From positions 3,906,001 to 3,970,000 of the forward strand of contig CM074127.1 in the NCBI GenBank assembly GCA_037178625.1: DNA of 64,000 nucleotides, written 5' to 3'. Position 1 is the stretch's first letter. Every line of letters starts with the position of its first letter. A model generated the notes under the pieces. That model worked only from the letters and a program-made list of their open reading frames with translations, was not told the DNA's origin and searched no databases. Of this stretch, positions 30,393 to 41,584 are shown piece after piece. Made by a program: the position numbers and the translations under genes. The stretch comes from Skeletonema tropicum (taxonomy: Eukaryota > Bacillariophyta > Thalassiosirophyceae > Thalassiosirales > Thalassiosiraceae).

Positions 30393-32657
30393 ATGTCCCG
30401 CTGGCTCAAAAACGTTAATGCTCTTCTTGAAAATCTCGACAATCAAGTCGAAGAAACCGTCGAAGAACATCGTTTCAACCGCACACTTGATGCTACCGCT
30501 GATGTTGATGGAGAGGGGGGAGTTGTTGGAGATGCCATATCGGGAGAAGCGCAGGGTGTAGAAGATATTTTGGCCAAGAGGGGCCTGTTGAGCGAAGAAG
30601 ACGATGACGATGAAATTATTTATGATAACGCCGCCGACGTAGGCGCTGATGTTGTTGATGATACATCAGCTACACCGGACGATAAAAATGAGACCCCTTC
30701 AAATCATGATGACAAGACTCAGGGTGATGGAGTGATCGAAGAGGCGAACTCCTCAGCTGCTGCTGCAGATGGAGAATCGAAGTCGGACGTAAAGGACGAA
30801 AGTGTAGACGTTGAAAAAGTACCTCAATCCGACGATGCTGATGTTGTAGATTCTAGTAGTGGGGATGTAGAGGAGTCACAAGCGCATCCAGAAGTGCCAT
30901 CAAAATCAACAAAGAAAAGCGGCACAGAAAACGCAAAACAACAGCCTCCATCCGCTCCATCATCTTCTAACATTGCTGTGGGGGCTGTTGCTCCAAACAG
31001 TAATAATACGAGCACCATCAATGCCGCATCAATGAAAGAATTGCGCAAGTTAAGGCGACATGTACTTCAACTCAATGCAGACCTTGAATCATCTGAACGT
31101 GAAATTGAAGCACAACGCCAAGAACTCGATCGTGCAGCTGCCCGTATGGAGCGTGATCGATCGCGTCATAAGCAAGAGAAGGAATCGCATGATGCATCGC
31201 ATAAAGCTGAGATTGCTGCTTTAACTGCAGCCCATGAGCGGGCACTCCAGCAGTTGAAGGACTCTAATGAAACATCAATGCAAGATATGGAGGCAAGAGT
31301 GGCGAGAGCGGAGCAACAGCGAGCCAAGGAGGGGGGAGAGAGGGATGCTGAACTGGCAGATGCACTTGAGAGAGAAAGGGGAGCTATTGCCACAGCTTCA
31401 AGACTTCAAGAAGAGAAGACAACGATTGATGAGAGGATAGCTACTTTAACCACTGAAATTTCGAGATTGGAGACACGACTGGAACATGCCACTTCCCAGA
31501 TGGAGTTGGCATCTGAGAGGGAGAGGAATGCGGAAGAACAGCTAGACAAAGCTTTGACTTTGCATGCAAAGCAGCTTGGGGTGAGGCAAAAGAGAGAGTC
31601 AGAGTTGGAGCAGACGGTTGCAGACCTTGGGGCTGCTCTTGTTGTGGCGAAGAATAAAGTTGAAGCTGGTATGAAGGCAGGGATTGCCAACACCGCCGAG
31701 GAAACAGTTTCTAGCGAAGATGAAGATCTCAAGGCTCGGCTACAAGACTCAGAAGATGAAATCGAAACACTTCGAGCTCAGCTGTCATTAGAACGCCAAA
31801 GATGCTCTACTCTGCATAGTGAATTGCAAGATTTGTCAAAGGAGCAAGCCGATGAATTGTCGGGTGCGCACGCCAGGCAGAGACAATACGAAAGGAAAAT
31901 TTCAGACCTTACAACAACGGTTGCCAAATTAGAATCATCCAGACGATCTATGCGAAGCAATGTCAATGATTCTCTTGAAGATATTGACCTATCAGAAGAG
32001 AGATATGGAAGTTCGACTGATCTTCAACACCCAGGGGATGAAAAGAAAGAATCGGACCATCTCAAAAAGCAGATCGCATCGCTTTCCGAAAAGATCTTTG
32101 AGCAGCAATCGAAGATTGATCATAGTCGAGCAGAAATATCTACAATGAAAAATCGTCTCCAGGCTGCAGTTCGTCGAGCTGATGCTGCGGAGAAATCGTT
32201 GGAAGATGCCAACCAACGCTTGATCATGATGGACGCACCTTCAAATGCTGGGATTGCTTTGTCATCAACCGATGAGGAAATGGGGAAACCACGACGCAGA
32301 CGTGATCCTACAAGACGAGGGTTCCAGAGAAGTTCTCAAGTGGAATCCATACGAAGTGCACTCGGTCTTCACCATGGTCGGGTTCCAGCAGGTGGGTGCC
32401 AAGAAGGAATGGCACAACTACTTGACACAGTTGACACAATTTCAATAGATCTTGGTGGTCATTTTCGACACTCACCAATATCTCGGTTGGCGTTCATTGC
32501 TTATTTGGCTATTTTGCACATGTGGGCGTTCTTTCTAATAGTGTATCATGCACATGCTCAGGGAACAATTGGAGGAGATCACTATGGGCCAGAGTCGTTG
32601 TTGCACTCATATCGACACATGGAGCAAATTCCACGAGGACACCCATCTAATCCATAA
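30393..32657 (+). CDS. Golgin-84-like Golgi coiled-coil protein
   Basis: This single exon encodes 754 residues. The N-terminus SRWLKNVNALLENLDNQVEE resembles the WLKxAExLLExxDxxA start of golgin-84/GOLGA5 and plant golgin candidates. Residues 40-210 are acidic and low in complexity. Residues 215-630 are continuous coiled coil rich in Glu, Arg, Gln and Leu. The C-terminus has a short predicted membrane anchor (LAFIAYLAILHMWAFFLIVYHAH, about 700-722), preceded by HFRHSPISR, as in golgin-84, where a C-terminal transmembrane helix anchors the tether in the Golgi. The arrangement (N-terminal helix, long coiled coil, tail anchor) supports the call more than any one residue. It converges with the ubiquitin protease gene, with only 30 bp between stop codons. 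Confidence 0.82.
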   Translation: MSRWLKNVNALLENLDNQVEETVEEHRFNRTLDATADVDGEGGVVGDAISGEAQGVEDILAKRGLLSEEDDDDEIIYDNAADVGADVVDDTSATPDDKNETPSNHDDKTQGDGVIEEANSSAAAADGESKSDVKDESVDVEKVPQSDDADVVDSSSGDVEESQAHPEVPSKSTKKSGTENAKQQPPSAPSSSNIAVGAVAPNSNNTSTINAASMKELRKLRRHVLQLNADLESSEREIEAQRQELDRAAARMERDRSRHKQEKESHDASHKAEIAALTAAHERALQQLKDSNETSMQDMEARVARAEQQRAKEGGERDAELADALERERGAIATASRLQEEKTTIDERIATLTTEISRLETRLEHATSQMELASERERNAEEQLDKALTLHAKQLGVRQKRESELEQTVADLGAALVVAKNKVEAGMKAGIANTAEETVSSEDEDLKARLQDSEDEIETLRAQLSLERQRCSTLHSELQDLSKEQADELSGAHARQRQYERKISDLTTTVAKLESSRRSMRSNVNDSLEDIDLSEERYGSSTDLQHPGDEKKESDHLKKQIASLSEKIFEQQSKIDHSRAEISTMKNRLQAAVRRADAAEKSLEDANQRLIMMDAPSNAGIALSSTDEEMGKPRRRRDPTRRGFQRSSQVESIRSALGLHHGRVPAGGCQEGMAQLLDTVDTISIDLGGHFRHSPISRLAFIAYLAILHMWAFFLIVYHAHAQGTIGGDHYGPESLLHSYRHMEQIPRGHPSNP

Positions 32658-32687
32658 TAATGTGATGGCGTTTAATTTTGTTTAGCA

Positions 32688-34493
32688 TTATAAAGCTGTG
32701 GGGATCCCACGTCTCTCGTACAAAAGAATGAAAGCCTCTGCCTCTAGAACCTCTGAATCTTTCACGCTTGTCACGCTAGAATCATTAAACAAAAACCATC
32801 CTTCTTCATTCCTAGCATATGCGATGTAATGGCCAACGAATGGAGTGGAGCCCGAATGACTGACAACAGATGAAAGATTGTAATGGCAACTTTCAAAGTC
32901 GTTGTCTGGAATCTTTTCGTTTCCAACGTCAAGTATGTCAGAAGCGTCAAGTTCAAGCGGAAATCTCACCCGTCGACTGTCTTTGTGAACACCTTTTTCA
33001 ATAGACCAGAGAGTTCTTCTGAATGAAATGAGCAGCGACTGAGGACGCTTTTGTAGGGTAACATTCCACGTAGCGTCCTTCTTCTCTTTGCACGTTTCAC
33101 AGTCAAATTTATCATCACCAGTGAATCGTCCAGTACTACGTAATGTTTTGACACAATCTATCAAATCAATGGCATCGTCTTCATTTGCTGTGTCCTCCTC
33201 CTCCGCTTGAGACGGCTTATCGCCACTGTTTCTCTGTTCATCGGGAAGTGATAGTACCAAACCCAATAGCGGCTCAGTGCGCTTTGTGACAGTCTTACAT
33301 TCATCGCACTGAACTTGTTGAAATTGATCAACTCCAAACAGATCCATCATTACTGAGTTATTAGCTTTCGGTGCTTTCAATTCATCATCTACTCTCGCAA
33401 GATAAAAGTTGAGAAACTCATTTGCATCTTGCTGCTTTCTTGCTGCGAACAAACCGCCGTGCTGCCAAACTGCATTCACAAAGTACCGTGGTTTGATCGA
33501 ACGCCATCGTCCACTCCACAACACTCGCAATAACGCATGTGTAGCTTCTGTCAACACAAGTTCATCTGGCGGTTGGTCTTCATGCAATGTCTCTTTCAGG
33601 CGCACAGTCGTTTGTCTCAGGATTTTATACCCACCATCACCTGCCAATTGCAATGGCGCCGCTGCCTTCAAAAAGTCACGGAAGAAGCTCCGGAATCCTG
33701 AGCAGTGCGATAGCATTTGTAGGACGGAGTTCATGTAGCAAGTGTTTCCCAAGTTGTCTAGGCCTGTTATCCCACGGGCATATTTACCTCTTGATTTTTT
33801 AGCATTGGGTGCATCCACCATTTCAAAGTCATGATCATCGTCAAACGATGAAGATTGTTTTTGATCTAGAACTTCATCGTCAGTAGTAGACGAAGAAGAT
33901 GTAGTAGATATACTCATAGCATCTTTGCGGAGTTCAATTTCAACTGCCTCCTCACGCAATTCTGCCAGCCACTTTTCATCAGATAAAATGTAATCATCAC
34001 AAGCATAACAGTGGACTGCCTTTGATACGATATCAATGCAGACCTCATGACCGCCGCAACCACCGATCTCGGCATCCTCTTCTTTTTCTTCTTGTTTGTC
34101 GTTCGAAACCTCCTTCGCGTCGGAAGCGATAGTCTCTTCTTCTTTGTCTATATCTTTGTGTTTGCTTCTCCTCGAAGATCTTCGTACTAGTTTCAGAATT
34201 TTGGATTTCTTCGTCCAATGATTGTTGCTACTGTCATTACTGCTGCTATCATCACTTGCTGTTTTGCAAGCTGCTACAACTGTATTGCCATGAGTTGTGT
34301 GATAATGGTGCTTACTATGACCACCGCCCAAAGCTGGCAAGTGGGCCCGCCGTCCACAACCAATGTGGCCACAGCTCAGGCACAACCAGATCCCATCTGT
34401 GGATAGGCAGCTGTCACATTTCCATTGCAGCGGGTCACGCAGACGTTGCCAGGCACGTGTTGTCGGCTTGCGGAGATGTGGACAAGCGTCCAT
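32688..34493 (-). CDS. Ubiquitin carboxyl-terminal hydrolase with ZnF-UBP domain
   Basis: This single exon encodes 601 residues. A ZnF-UBP finger opens the protein (CPHLR...WKCDSCLSTDGIWLCLSCGHIGCGR...HSKHHYHTTHG) and closes after an 80-residue Lys/Glu/Ser insertion with VHCYACDDYIL. It would bind the free ubiquitin C-terminus. The USP domain begins near residue 240 with the Cys box GLDNLGNTCYMNSVLQ. The QQDANEFLNFYLARVD block follows, then two CxxC pairs (CDECKTV, CETCKEKK) of the USP zinc ribbon. The His box GHYIAYARNEEGWFLFNDSSV is near the end. All catalytic residues look intact. The architecture is that of the USP3/USP22/USP44/USP49 group, whose known substrates include histones. Subfamily is not assigned. 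Confidence 0.92.
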   Translation of the reverse strand: MDACPHLRKPTTRAWQRLRDPLQWKCDSCLSTDGIWLCLSCGHIGCGRRAHLPALGGGHSKHHYHTTHGNTVVAACKTASDDSSSNDSSNNHWTKKSKILKLVRRSSRRSKHKDIDKEEETIASDAKEVSNDKQEEKEEDAEIGGCGGHEVCIDIVSKAVHCYACDDYILSDEKWLAELREEAVEIELRKDAMSISTTSSSSTTDDEVLDQKQSSSFDDDHDFEMVDAPNAKKSRGKYARGITGLDNLGNTCYMNSVLQMLSHCSGFRSFFRDFLKAAAPLQLAGDGGYKILRQTTVRLKETLHEDQPPDELVLTEATHALLRVLWSGRWRSIKPRYFVNAVWQHGGLFAARKQQDANEFLNFYLARVDDELKAPKANNSVMMDLFGVDQFQQVQCDECKTVTKRTEPLLGLVLSLPDEQRNSGDKPSQAEEEDTANEDDAIDLIDCVKTLRSTGRFTGDDKFDCETCKEKKDATWNVTLQKRPQSLLISFRRTLWSIEKGVHKDSRRVRFPLELDASDILDVGNEKIPDNDFESCHYNLSSVVSHSGSTPFVGHYIAYARNEEGWFLFNDSSVTSVKDSEVLEAEAFILLYERRGIPTAL

Positions 34494-34808
34494 AGCGTTC
34501 GCATTTGTTTTTATTATGAGAAGAGCAATTATCGAGTATCTTCAAGCAGAGCTGATGAAGCGAAGGCCGAAGAAAGGGGGGGGCAGAAACGGCGAGCCGT
34601 GCATGTAACAAGTAACAAATTCGCCATCAGATGTAACAAGAAACAAGACCAGGCGTTGGGCGTTGGAATTCTGGTAGAATTGCATTTTGCTTATTTAATG
34701 TAGCTTGCATTGTTTTCAATTGTCGTTGAATGATCGTCGCAGCTTATTTATTGCAGCTTGCTTGGTCGTGTGGTCGGTGGTAGCGTCAATTATTAATTAT
34801 TCAGTACC
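34494..34808. promoter_or_regulatory. Divergent promoter region
   Basis: This lies between divergent start codons. A GGGGGG run sits near 34574. An AT-rich TTAATTATT sequence lies just upstream of the plus-strand ATG at 34809. No gene is seen. Confidence 0.4.
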
Positions 34809-35603
34809 ATGTCAAATTACTATGAAATATTGGGGGTAGATCGAACAGCAGATCAATCCGCAATACGAAAAGCTTATCTCAAAAAATCTCTCAAGTTTCA
34901 TCCAGACAAGAACCCCGGGGCTGAAGAGGAAGCGAAAGCTAATTTTGTATTAATCGGTCAAGCCTACGAGGTTCTTGGGGATCCAGTCAAACGTGCACAG
35001 TACGATCAGGAGTGTCAGGGAGGAACATTTACATTCAAGAGACCGCAAAGACAAACCAATGATGATAATGCACAAGCTGATAAAGACTTTGACAATTTCA
35101 TGAATATGTTTGATGAAACTGTCGCGGGGATGTCAGAGGCAGAGCTCAATATGGCAATGGGGGCTGCAGCAGTTGTTGGAGGCTTGGTTGGTAGTGTAAT
35201 AGCAAACAGGGCTGCGAAGAGCAACTCGTTTCTGTCTGCTGCTGTCCAAATGGTGGGGTCGTCTGTGGCAAGTAAAGCGGCAAGTTCTCTTGTTCAATCT
35301 GTACATACTAACAGCCAGCAACGAGTATTAGATAGAGAAGAGCGCGATGCTGCAATTGCAAGAGGAGAATCAGTTCCTGAACCAGTAACGAGAGATCGAG
35401 TATTCAAGGACGCCACAAAAACTGCACAAAAGGTTGCAGAAGCTGCATTTGCTGGGGCATCCTCCACTTCCAATACAACTGCCACTACTGCTCCTAATAA
35501 TAATAGTCGTGGATCAGGTATGTCGTGGGGACAAGCAGCACAGTTTGCCGCAATGGCAGCTGGTGCGGTAGCAGAAATGAAACGAACCTCGACACAGAGG
35601 TGA
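34809..35603 (+). CDS. Type III J-domain protein (DnaJ/HSP40-like)
   Basis: This single exon encodes 264 residues. The J domain occupies residues 1-70 ([35 protein letters not shown]...[23 protein letters not shown]). The HPD tripeptide that stimulates HSP70 ATPase is intact. There is no Gly/Phe region or zinc finger. Residues 110-145 contain an Ala/Gly-rich hydrophobic helix ([15 protein letters not shown]) that may be membrane-associated. The C-terminal third is Ala/Thr/Ser/Asn-rich with [21 protein letters not shown]. This puts it in the J-domain-only class, with location unknown. It ends 92 bp from the convergent PH-C2 gene. Confidence 0.9.
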   Translation: MSNYYEILGVDRTADQSAIRKAYLKKSLKFHPDKNPGAEEEAKANFVLIGQAYEVLGDPVKRAQYDQECQGGTFTFKRPQRQTNDDNAQADKDFDNFMNMFDETVAGMSEAELNMAMGAAAVVGGLVGSVIANRAAKSNSFLSAAVQMVGSSVASKAASSLVQSVHTNSQQRVLDREERDAAIARGESVPEPVTRDRVFKDATKTAQKVAEAAFAGASSTSNTTATTAPNNNSRGSGMSWGQAAQFAAMAAGAVAEMKRTSTQR

Positions 35604-35695
35604 TAACGAACACTTACAGAAAATCATCTTATCTCTCAGGTAACATGACGATTAAACAGTAACAATGCAAAACATTATGTATTTATGGGGTTTCT

Positions 35696-38600
35696 CTACT
35701 TCGAGTAAACTTCAGCTTTTGATAGAGATGGATTAGGTGGCCAGTCATAGAACCTTCGTGAGATCAGAGGCGAAGTTGGAACGACAGCACGGTGAACCGA
35801 ACTTGTTGACTTTGCAGATTTTTCTTCCCTCAAGTCTACGCCACCATGTGTAACAAGATGGTTGTGAAATTGGAATTCTTCGGATGCTTGTCCCTTCACA
35901 TTCTTCCTTTTAGAGGAGGTAGCTTGTACAGACGGTCTTGGAGCCTTCTTTTTCTTCTTCAAAACGATTTTTCCAACAAAAAAATTCTGTGGACCCAAAG
36001 CACCAATTCCCAAGCCAAAGAAGAAAATTCGCCACGGAAAAATGATTAGAATGCATAGAACAAAGATAGATCCACACAGGAAGAGGAACGTAAGGAAAGG
36101 ATCGCTCCAGGTGAAGAGATTGAAACCTGCCCTCCAAACTGATAGCCCAACTTTTACACCTTCGAGTGCTGGGGCAATATACTCGGACATTTTAGCAACC
36201 ATCGGGTTTTTGTGTTTGTTAGTACCGATTGCATTGTTGAGGATAGCTTCATCATTCTCGCTATAGCCTGGATCCTCCTCGTTTACAATGAACATGCGAT
36301 CATCGAACAGACGATTAGACATCTTGTGCAGCAAATTCTTATTGTGGATAATCTCTTCTTTGAGCGTCTTACGCGACTTGACTAACACGGTAGCATCTTG
36401 TTCTGGTAGACCTCTAGGATCTTTCACACGCTTCCAAAGTTGTTCGGGTGTAGAAGATTGGTCTCTGCAATCAACAATTACATTTTTTGAATGACGAATG
36501 GAAGGCGTAGCAGGTAGAGCGACCCTGTTGGCATCTTCAGACTGAGGATTGTCAGGTCTTTGCAAAAGTTTTTCTGTCGCTTTCTCTGCTTTGTCCAAAC
36601 CTTTTTCGGCAATCTCAACCACTTTTTCTGCGATGTCGTCAACAATATTATCGTCCAAACCCAACTCTGCTTCATCGTCGTCCTCGCCATCGTCTTGATT
36701 CATCTTCAGGAAAGACTTCATATGAGCTGGCGTTGCCATTTTCTTCAAAGCTGCAAGTGTGATACAGAACAAGTGGTAAAGTCAGAGAAGTAAGTACATA
36801 TATGGCAAGACTAAAGAATCTGCGAACTCACATGCGAGCTTTCTTGAAGATTTGCTGTCGTCGTCTTCATCATCTTCATCAAACAGTGCAGACGCATCAA
36901 CACATCCTTCAGCCAAAGTCTTCTTAGGATAGCGGCCAGCCTCTGAAAATGGGAATTCCAAGTGGTCACCATCCAGGCGAATACCCGCTCCTTCTAAGAC
37001 TTGATCGGTGAGTGCAATTTGGTCCAGCTCATCATCACTTTTACCCCTCAGAGATTTAACTATTTCAGCTTGCGGTGTGATGCCGATTGGTTGAAAGCAG
37101 CTTGAGTTTGGGCCTCCCAGAATTAAGGCTCGCATCATCTCGGAAATAGTGATGGGAGTAAAGCCTGCATTAATGTTTCTATTCATTGCAAATGTGTGAT
37201 AATTCTCCACAAGAACGACAATAATTCCCAGGACAAAGTAGACTGGAACATAATGCAACGAGTTTGAGTATACACAATGCATCCATGCAAGAAATATCGG
37301 AAAGCTTGTAGTTGGATGCACCCACAAGACGATGGATTTCATTTGTTCTTTCATGGTTGTCTGTCAACAAATAGAACATCACATGTAAGTTTCGGTGTGA
37401 ACGATTACCATAATAAAAGGTGGAACAAACATAGCCTCACCTGCATCACTGTTTTATAAAGCTTCACCTCTCTTTGGATGCCTTTCTGAACGAGCTGCTT
37501 CCACCGCCCAGGTACATCTCTGCCTTGAACAGTCAGAACAACATTCCTGAATGCTTTGAGGTCCGCACAGTTCAGAGTGACAGAATTCCCCAATTGCTTC
37601 GTCTTTGTGGGAAGCTTCAAATAAGACATCACAACTTTCTTTTCATTGTACCATTCTACACGCAATCGGAGATGGATAACTCCACGAGGTTGCTTGACAT
37701 AAGTGTTTCGGTATAATCTCAGAGGAAGATAAAGGTCATACTCCGAGTTAGGTCGCAGTCGTGACACGTCAACAACCACACGACCTGCGAAATCATCATT
37801 TTGACCAGCTCCGTCGTCATCAAAAACACCAACGTACAGTTCTTGATAAGCATAAAATAGTGGAAAGATACACGCACGTCTAGATTTCGAAGGCCACACT
37901 GGGCTGCAGAAACCGTCAATGACATCAGTTGCAAATGCATATGGCCCACAGACGCAGTAGCAGACTGCATCAGTGTTTGTAAGTTTGTCAAGTTTTGGCA
38001 GTCCATAGCACGCTAATACCTCAGCATGTAAGCAACCAATCATTTCTTCATCGCGGTCTCCAATAGTCTGTTGACGAAAGTCTTCCCAATTCTCACTGTT
38101 TGTCGCCATTTCTTTGAATAACTCCTTCTCAGTCATCCGACGGTTCCTGTAAGCATATGTAGGCTTGATTTTGACGAGGCGAGTTGAGTCATAGCGGTCA
38201 CTTTCATCATCTAACGTATCAAAGATAGCAGTTTTCACACAAAAGTCCACACCTGAGACTGTTTTCTCCTGGTCAACCAATCGAGCCCACTCTGCATAGC
38301 GGAGGGCTGTGTCATTAGCTCTCCCACTGCCTGATAAGCTGGGCAGAACAAACAATTTGCTACCACCAGAACCAATGATGCTAGCGGCACTTTCTTCTGC
38401 AAGGCGGTTAAGTTCCGCTGCAGCTTGAAGCCAAATAAATTTTTCATTTCCATCCAGGAGACATCGAAATTGATAAATGATTTCTTGCTTCTCTTTCGGT
38501 TTCTTTTTGAGTGTTTCTTTGACTTTTGACAACATCGATTTCGAGCCGGTTGAATAAACACTAGCGTCGTCACCATCGTTATTACTGTTGTAATGCTGCT

Positions 38601-39298
38601 GGCTGGGAGAGTCAAGTGTACTGTTGCCTAATGTTTCTTGAGTTTCATCCAGAGTTTGCATCCTTCTAGTTGAACTACGATACGTCACACTCTTTCCCTT
38701 TCCAAGAGACACGCCAAACACTTCCGCCCCTGAGTCATTTGATTCAAAATCAGCTGGAAGCACCAAATAGAAGGTAGTCTCATCGTTGTAAACGTCCCTA
38801 TAGAAAGAAGTCAGCAAAAAGGTATGAAACGGCACTTTAAAAGGACACTAAGATATTATAGCGCATGCATATGAAACTCCAAAAATCCACTTACCTAATT
38901 TTCCAGTCGACATGTGGAGGCACTACAAGTTTTGGCTCCCAACTGTCACCTCGCAAATCCTTGATTTTTGTTCGCCTTTGCTGTGAACTATTTCTACGCT
39001 CCCGATTAACATGAGCTAGAGCTAAATAATGTGTGTCTTCCAATTCCGTAACATTTGTGATACTGTTAGACTTTACACGCGAGGTCATGCTTGCTTTCAA
39101 TCTCGAGGCAGCGGATTTTGGTCGCTTACGCTTTTGCATCGCTGCAATATCTGGCGGTGGCTCTCTGTAGAGGCATATGTGCCCTGTTTTCAAGTCGAGA
39201 ACAAGATAACGAGTCGTCTCCACGCGTCCCAGCCGCTTCTGCACGACCATTCCCTCCAGCCTAGCCGACCCGATGGACCGAGGTTTTCTCCTTTGCAT
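35696..39298 (-). CDS. PH-C2 multi-pass membrane protein, MCTP-like, four exons
   Basis: The exons are 38895-39298, 37441-38797, 36832-37360 and 35696-36750. All three introns have GT-AG ends (donors GTAAGT, GTGAGG, GTGAGT) and matching phases, giving 1114 residues. Residues 12-215 look like a PH domain interrupted by low-complexity loops (VVQKRLGRVETTRYLVLD, FYLVLPADF, YQFRCLLDGNEKFIWLQAAAELN). A C2 domain lies near 390-510 (LHAEVLACYGLPKLDK, FDDDGAGQNDDFAGRVVVDV). Two hydrophobic segments follow near 600-640 (PIFLAWMHCVYSN, VYFVLGIIVVLVEN). The C-terminal third has GLSVWRAGFNLFTWSDPFLTF and a double-helix hairpin resembling the C-terminal domain of MCTP proteins. MCTPs tether ER to plasma membrane by lipid-binding C2 domains. 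A tether or lipid-contact role here is inference. Confidence 0.8.
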
Positions 39299-39697
39299 GA
39301 TGTTGTTGGTGTTGCTACTTCTTATCTTTATGAACTTCCTACCAAACTAATCAGAAACACAGCCCGTGACCACTCCCACTCCAACGCATAGCCAGAACAA
39401 AGAACAAGCAAAGCAAGATCGAAGATGCGGATACACACACGTGTCTTGTGGATCTTTTGGCCAGAAGTAAAAACCGGAGTTCAACACCGAGTACCGAAGA
39501 AGTGAAGACCGAATAATGAAGGCAAGCTACTCCTATGATCTTTATAAGAATTGTTATTTTTAGTGTCAATCTATATCATTAGTGACGACAATCAATCGGC
39601 GAGTAGATCGCGCAGCGACAATTTTGTGATGGGAGATGGGAGTGCGGTGCTCGTGGTGGTGCTCTTGGCACTTGGCATGCATGCATCGCACTACTTA
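39299..39697. other. Intergenic, left flank of the terminal-repeat element
   Basis: This is upstream sequence of the PH-C2 gene followed by the left flank of the 1.6-kb element, ending in TA. No gene is supported; the short open frames here lack protein-like composition. Confidence 0.5.
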
Positions 39698-41314
39698 AGG
39701 TGGAACAGAACTAACTTCAAGTACTATTCCTAACGTACAATCGCTTTTTTGGCCGTACGTAGAGGGACGATTCCTTTCGTAGCCTCAAATTCGCTAATCG
39801 GTACCACTTACCACTCAAATCCACCCTCCAAATAATATCATCTTTTATGTACACCCTCACCATGATGTATCCACTCCTAGGGCCACAGTTATGCACAACT
39901 AATAAATACACCTATGATACTAGGCTTATCCGATCGTATACATCATAATCTAAGCGACAACGTCGGCAAAACTCAGTTGATGTATCGAAAATGAAGAAAA
40001 TAACGACGCCATAAATGGCATAAAATCCACAACTTTTACCTCCTTTCATCCCTCCCACGGACGTTAACGTGATGATATACATATAAGGAGAGGGTTTCGT
40101 CGCATCAAATCGATAAATGATATATGGGGGACGTCTTTTGATACTTGGGCTGTTCATAAACATCACCTAATACATGATCAAGCAAATTCTATTGGTGAGA
40201 AACAATCTATTTTCCTTCCCAGAGTGTATACAATAATCTACCTTATGAAGAGCCACCATCTGCAAATGAGTGGTTATCCATGAGTCCTACGATCATATAA
40301 TTGCAATATAAGACTTCTTTGTGTTGGTGATTCATCATGTTACAGTTTAATATCAGATAAACTATGTTATTATTTGTTATTATTTTATGAAAATTATTAT
40401 AAATGTAATACTTGATAAATATGATGTTTCTCTCAACATACATTAGTAATATTATTCCCACGGATGCATACTATCATGATAATGATGTATTGATGTTTCT
40501 TTGATCGATATCTACGCCGTTTGAATTCATTGTCAGTTGATTGTTGTGTTCGACGGAAACGAATTTTTATATATTTTCTGTAACGTGTAGGCGACGTCGT
40601 GTGGACCTTATCTACCGCTCCAGAGTGCTAAGCCGTCGTCTATAACCATATTAGAGTCGAGGGAGCGGGTTGGTTGCCTTCATCAGTTGTTTATTGTATC
40701 TTCTTATTGCACAGCAGTGCGGATAATAAAAAATATGAAAAATATGTCGACACAGAGTTACCGCCCTTCATTCCGACAAAATTGGGCGATTGAGCGGCTA
40801 CCAAGACACTTTCGCTTCCCTATGGACATATACCGCTGGTAGGTGCGTCGTGGTGGCATCGTAAATGTTGATAACGATGATTATCCGAGGCATTAGTCGA
40901 CAACATCAGTTGCATCGACCAATTTCCGTTACGTTGTGGGCATGGCTATTCTCTCCTACAGTAAGTCGTACCAAGCGACAATTTTGTTGCAGCCGATCTA
41001 CAAATAGGCTTGTCTAGCAAATATCTCATTATTGTCGCTTGGTAGAATGGCGATTTTGTGCTAATAGGCAGTCCACAATGGCATCATGGTGGTTGTGTCT
41101 TTGGCCGTTTGTGGTTGGTGAATGTCAGAGAAAGTGTGAAGAAGCAAACGGCCACTTTTCCTGCCCGTGGGCAAAAAGGTTGATGCGTGACTTGATTTGG
41201 CCGAATTTGTTTTCGCATGGGGGTATATTAATTCCTATTGTAGGTCTACGGAGCCATCTTCACTAGATAAACAGCTACTTTTACTAGGCAAAAAGTTAGT
41301 TCTGTTCCACCTTA
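39698..41314. mobile_element. 1.6-kb element with 20-bp perfect terminal inverted repeats and TA flanks
   Basis: The left end AGGTGGAACAGAACTAACTT (39698-39717) recurs exactly in reverse complement at 41295-41314. Each end is directly flanked by TA (39696-39697 and 41315-41316), as expected for a TA target-site duplication of Tc1/mariner-type elements. The 1617-bp interior has no frame with transposase character. The longest frames are under 100 codons, and a segment near 40300-40450 is strongly AT-rich. It therefore looks non-autonomous (MITE-like or internally deleted). The identical ends suggest fairly recent activity or a palindrome-maintaining origin. Family is not assigned; the interior shows no further symmetry that I could see. 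Confidence 0.72.
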
Positions 41315-41584
41315 TATAAGTACCATAGGCGGTATTGTACCTACCATTGCAAGCTCTTTGCTCTTTGCCTTCATTCGCTCTGATCTTTGATTTCCTCTCT
41401 CGCCGAGCGATGTAAGTACTTGGATCTCTGATCTCCGCTCAATGGTCATCACAATGAAGGGCTGCGTATCTAAGGGTATGCTGGCCAATGACCAGGAGAG
41501 CACTGCTATTTATTTGATTAGCGTGGTGGTCAGAAAGTGCGATAGAAACAATACAGAGGTGGTGCTTGGTAGATAGAGTGCAGC

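Noticed and set aside
40180..40470. Strongly AT-rich stretch that could be a diatom-like centromere
   Set aside because: Described diatom centromeres have longer low-GC stretches of about 500 bp or more. Here the AT-rich core is only 250-300 bp and lies inside a terminal-repeat element.
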